The position numbers were made by a program, and so were the translations under genes. Of a stretch of 64,000 bases of DNA, positions 62,167 through 64,000 are shown in pieces. This DNA is from Cellulomonas gilvus ATCC 13127 (GTDB lineage Bacteria > Actinomycetota > Actinomycetes > Actinomycetales > Cellulomonadaceae). The stretch spans positions 3,286,001 through 3,350,000 of the forward strand of contig NC_015671.1 in assembly GCF_000218545.1 (NCBI RefSeq), given 5' to 3'. The notes beneath the pieces were generated by a model. That model did not search any database. It saw only the letters and a list, made by a program, of their open reading frames with translations, and was not told the DNA's origin. The stretch's first letter is position 1. Each line of letters begins with the position of its first letter.

Positions 62167-63941
62167 CACTCGCCTCCATCGCCCGTGCGCCGCAGCCGCT
62201 CGCACAGTGCCACGACCGCGGCGGTCAGCGCCGCGAGCACCACCGATGCCGCGAGCGCCATGCCGTAGGACTCGGGCCCGGGCCGGCCGATGAGCCGGAA
62301 CACGACCACGGGCAGCGTGGGGTTCTCCGGCCGCGCCAGGAACGACGTGGCGCCGAACTCCCCCAGCGACGCCGCGAACGCGAAGCCCGCCGCGAGCCCG
62401 ATCGAGCGGGCCGCGAGCGCGAGGTCCACGGTCCGCAGCACGCGCCCCGGCGCGGCGCCGAGCGTCGCGGCCGCCTCCCGCAGGCGCGGGTCGATCGCGC
62501 GCAGCACGGGCAGCACGGTGCGCACCACGAGCGGCACGGCCACCACGGCCTGGGCGACCGGCACCAGCAGGGGCGAACGTCGCAGGTCCAGGGGCAGGCC
62601 CAGCGGCTCGTGCATCGCGAGCAGGAAGCCGAACCCGACGGTCACCGCGGACACGCCGAGCGGCAGCATGAACAGCGCGTCGAGCCCCGCGACCGCGCGG
62701 CGCGCGGCGGGGCGACGCGGCCGACGTGAGACCACGAGCGCGACGAGCCCGCCGACGACGAGCGCGAGCACGGTCGCGTCGACCGCGGTGCGCAGCGACG
62801 TGAGCGCGGCCTGCCACACCGTCACGGTGACGCCGCCGCCCACGGTGCCGAGCGCGCGGTAGTGGTCCAGCCCCCAGCCGTCGCCGACCCGCAGCGAGCG
62901 CACCACCAGGTTCACCAGCGGGAGCGCGAGCAGCACGACGACGAGCGCCGTGACGCCCGTGGCGGCCAGCAGCAGCGCGTGCCCGTCGTGGCGCGGGGTC
63001 CCGGCGGGGCGGCGCAGCCGCAGCGGCCGGACCACGAGCTCGGGCTCCGCCAGGTGCAGGGCACGTTCGCGACGGCCCCGGGCACGGCCCGCCACGGTGA
63101 GCGCCGCGCCGACCACGACGAGCTGCACCACGGACAGCACGGCCGCCGCGCGCAGGTCGAGGAACTGCGTGGTCTGCACCCAGATCTCGGTCTCGACCGT
63201 GCCGAACCGCAGACCGCCCAGCACCAGGACGGTGCCGAACGCCGTGGCGCAGAACAGGAACGCGAGCGACGCGGCGGACGCGATCGCGGGGGTCAGCGCG
63301 GGCAGCGTGACCGTGCGGAACGCGCGCCACGGCGTGGCGCCCAGCGCCCGGGCGGCCTGCTCGGCCCGCGGGTCCAGGCGCTCCCAGAGCCCACCGACGC
63401 CCCGGACCACCACGGCGTAGTTGAAGAACACGAGCGCCGCGACGATCGCCACGAACGTCCCGTCCAGGTGCAGGAAGCCGAGCGGCCCGCCTTCGACGAG
63501 CAGCGACCGGAACGCGACGCCGACCACCACGGTCGGCAGCACGAACGGCACGGTCACGAGCGCCCGCACCGCCGCGCGTCCGGGGAACCGGTGGCGGTGC
63601 AGCACGTACGCGCCGGGCACGCCGAGCAGCACGCTGACCGTCGTCGCGACCCCCGCCTGGGCGAGCGTCTGCCCGATGATCCGCCACGTCCGCGGCCGGC
63701 CGAACACGTCGGCGAACCCCGACAGGTCCAGCCGTCCGTCGACGACGAACCCGCGGCCGACCATCGTCGCGACGGGGTAGGCGAAGAACACGAGCAGGAA
63801 GGCGAGGGGCAGCGCGACCGCGACCGTCCAGCCGAGCCCGCCCCACCCGGACCGGGGCGCCCGACCACGACCCGACGCCGTGGGCGTCGCGTCCCCCTGC
63901 GTCGCGCCGTGCGCGCGCCGGGTCGTGGTCGTGGCGGTCAT
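62163..63941 (-). CDS. ABC importer permease with two fused membrane domains (ThiP/FbpB type)
   Basis: This 592-residue permease has about twelve membrane helices in two homologous halves. Each half carries the EAA-like cytoplasmic loop: EQAARALGATPWRAFRTVTLPAL in the first and REAAATLGAAPGRVLRTVDLALA in the second. Such fused permeases serve thiamine (ThiP) and ferric iron (FbpB) importers. The first 30 residues are polar and basic. Start ATG 63941 lies seven bases after the stop of the binding-protein gene. Confidence 0.9.
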   Translation of the reverse strand: MTATTTTRRAHGATQGDATPTASGRGRAPRSGWGGLGWTVAVALPLAFLLVFFAYPVATMVGRGFVVDGRLDLSGFADVFGRPRTWRIIGQTLAQAGVATTVSVLLGVPGAYVLHRHRFPGRAAVRALVTVPFVLPTVVVGVAFRSLLVEGGPLGFLHLDGTFVAIVAALVFFNYAVVVRGVGGLWERLDPRAEQAARALGATPWRAFRTVTLPALTPAIASAASLAFLFCATAFGTVLVLGGLRFGTVETEIWVQTTQFLDLRAAAVLSVVQLVVVGAALTVAGRARGRRERALHLAEPELVVRPLRLRRPAGTPRHDGHALLLAATGVTALVVVLLALPLVNLVVRSLRVGDGWGLDHYRALGTVGGGVTVTVWQAALTSLRTAVDATVLALVVGGLVALVVSRRPRRPAARRAVAGLDALFMLPLGVSAVTVGFGFLLAMHEPLGLPLDLRRSPLLVPVAQAVVAVPLVVRTVLPVLRAIDPRLREAAATLGAAPGRVLRTVDLALAARSIGLAAGFAFAASLGEFGATSFLARPENPTLPVVVFRLIGRPGPESYGMALAASVVLAALTAAVVALCERLRRTGDGGEW

Positions 63942-63948
63942 GGGGTGC

Positions 63949-64000
63949 TCAGCCGATCACGGTGTCCGACCACTGCTCGAGCCACGTGTCGCGCTCGGCG
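63949..64000 (-). CDS. C-terminal end of ABC importer substrate-binding protein (cut by window)
   Basis: Only the last 16 codons are in the window, ending ERDTWLEQWSDTVIG before TGA at 63951-63949. This tail resembles the C-terminus of thiamine-type periplasmic binding proteins, and the gene order binding protein-permease-ATPase fits. The identity is inferred mainly from position. Confidence 0.55.
   Translation of the reverse strand, partial: AERDTWLEQWSDTVIG

Overview
The window is very GC-rich, densely coded chromosomal DNA from an actinobacterium. The best clue to its identity is a four-module secreted xylanase/deacetylase at 21654-23597 (GH11, CBM2b, NodB-type CE4, CBM2b). Its layout and binding-module sequence match what I remember of Xyn11A/XynD from Cellulomonas fimi. 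Together with a GH43 glycosidase, a Tat-exported glycosidase-like protein and a nar operon, this suggests Cellulomonas or a close relative: a plant-polymer degrader able to respire nitrate. This comes from reading the sequence only; no database was searched.

Layout. 1-2082: end of a tellurite-resistance-type locus (a TerD cut by the window edge, then a TerD fused to a P-loop-less FtsK-like region). 2152-5608: NmrA-like reductase, LtrA-like membrane protein, and an ArsR-type regulator with SRPBCC gene behind a perfect palindrome. 5658-9210: four-gene operon (UbiA prenyltransferase, type III polyketide synthase, ICMT-like methyltransferase, FAD oxidoreductase) that looks like a Streptomyces srsABC phenolic-lipid operon with a prenyltransferase added. 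9282-12867: VOC/HxlR pair, then a TetR/acetyltransferase pair divergent from an MFS gene around a 37-bp palindrome. 12920-19574: mixed metabolic and hypothetical genes, including a GNAT/P-loop kinase fusion and a divergent pair (exported glycosidase-like protein and zinc alcohol dehydrogenase) with a 14-bp palindrome between them. 19638-21266: DUF222/HNH nuclease whose start codon lies inside a consensus actinobacterial LexA box.

21654-33384: xylanase, two GNATs, a pair of ABC exporter half-transporters, a SHOCT protein, GH43 and a secreted zinc metalloprotease. 33480-35228: membrane GGDEF-EAL protein. 35233-36872: coupled operon of a TusA-like protein, a universal stress protein and two CrcB/Fluc fluoride channels. 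36933-40171: SDR, luciferase-like oxidoreductase, and a CmtR-like metal sensor coupled to a CDF exporter. 40178-48257: complete narGHJI-narK operon on the minus strand.

48371-55551: M3 peptidase, uridine-kinase-like protein, small membrane protein, MFS transporter, an ECF sigma factor with a membrane-anchored partner, and a second TPR-tailed ECF sigma factor. 55555-58877: mntH behind a palindrome, an array of tandem palindromic repeats, a G-rich tract, a YgjV-GNAT fusion and a tandem GNAT. 58969-64000: PadR regulator with its operator, small membrane protein, SRPBCC protein, and a thiamine/iron-type ABC importer cut by the window edge.

Most operons are coupled through 1-4 base stop/start overlaps. 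Perfect hairpins close many convergent gene pairs. Several genes have a -10-like hexamer 6-9 nt from the start codon, which suggests leaderless mRNAs. I saw no tRNA, rRNA, CRISPR array, insertion sequence or prophage.
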